Translations under genes and position numbers: made by a program
In this document: positions 38,605-38,656 of the stretch, piece by piece
Numbering within the stretch: the first letter of the stretch is position 1
Layout of the letters: each line of letters opens with the position of its first letter
The notes under the pieces: model-generated
What the model saw: the letters and a program-made list of their open reading frames with translations, nothing else
Told to the model about the DNA's origin: nothing
The model's database searches: none
DNA from: an uncultured Nitratiruptor sp.
GTDB taxonomy: Bacteria; Campylobacterota; Campylobacteria; Campylobacterales; Nitratiruptoraceae
Reading direction: 5' to 3'
NCBI GenBank assembly: GCA_913056105.1
Contig: CAJXMB010000002.1
Span: 1-38,656, forward strand
DNA: 38,656 nucleotides

Positions 38605-38656
38605 AGGGCACCTCTAACAATTATATACATATCATAGAAGGCAAAGTTATGGTAAG
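38605..38656 (+). mobile_element. Left end of an IS-like element (partial; continues off the window)
   Basis: agggcacctctaacaattatatacatatcatag matches the inverted terminus at 24..55; followed by gaagg and an ATG at 38649 that could be a transposase start. Confidence 0.5.

Overview
This 38.7-kb AT-rich window looks like core chromosome of a Campylobacterota (epsilonproteobacterial) organism; I assign it from gene content and gene order. Minus-strand block 1 is a TCA/reductive-TCA operon: icd (monomeric), mdh, fumA, fumB, sucC, sucD, korD, korA, korB, korC, followed by the RNase P RNA gene. Next is an envelope/secretion block (mltG, an AsmA-like protein, a LolC/E-like permease, secA, lolA), then acnB, ftsK, an HU gene, tRNA-Leu(CAA) and tRNA-Gly(GCC). 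A plus-strand run follows: ubiX-coaD-tmk-hisS-speA-cysE-aspartate aminotransferase. The window closes with lpxD-ilvN-ilvB-ppx/gppA-ilvA, a CoA-binding protein and feoB-feoA under a Fur-box-like palindrome. I found no CRISPR, prophage or recognisable defence system. The observations most worth checking are: (1) rnpB is cut off just after its P18 hairpin by an IS-like terminus, so the catalytic P4 3' strand is missing; (2) the same ~30-bp terminus occurs at the other window edge, suggesting the window is bounded by two IS copies and may be a contig broken at repeats; (3) ftsK and mltG both appear to start at non-canonical codons (AUU and AUA), each behind a strong Shine-Dalgarno, and the mltG extension lies antisense to the start of the divergent AsmA-like gene. 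All calls come from reading the sequence and the supplied ORFs; no database search was run.
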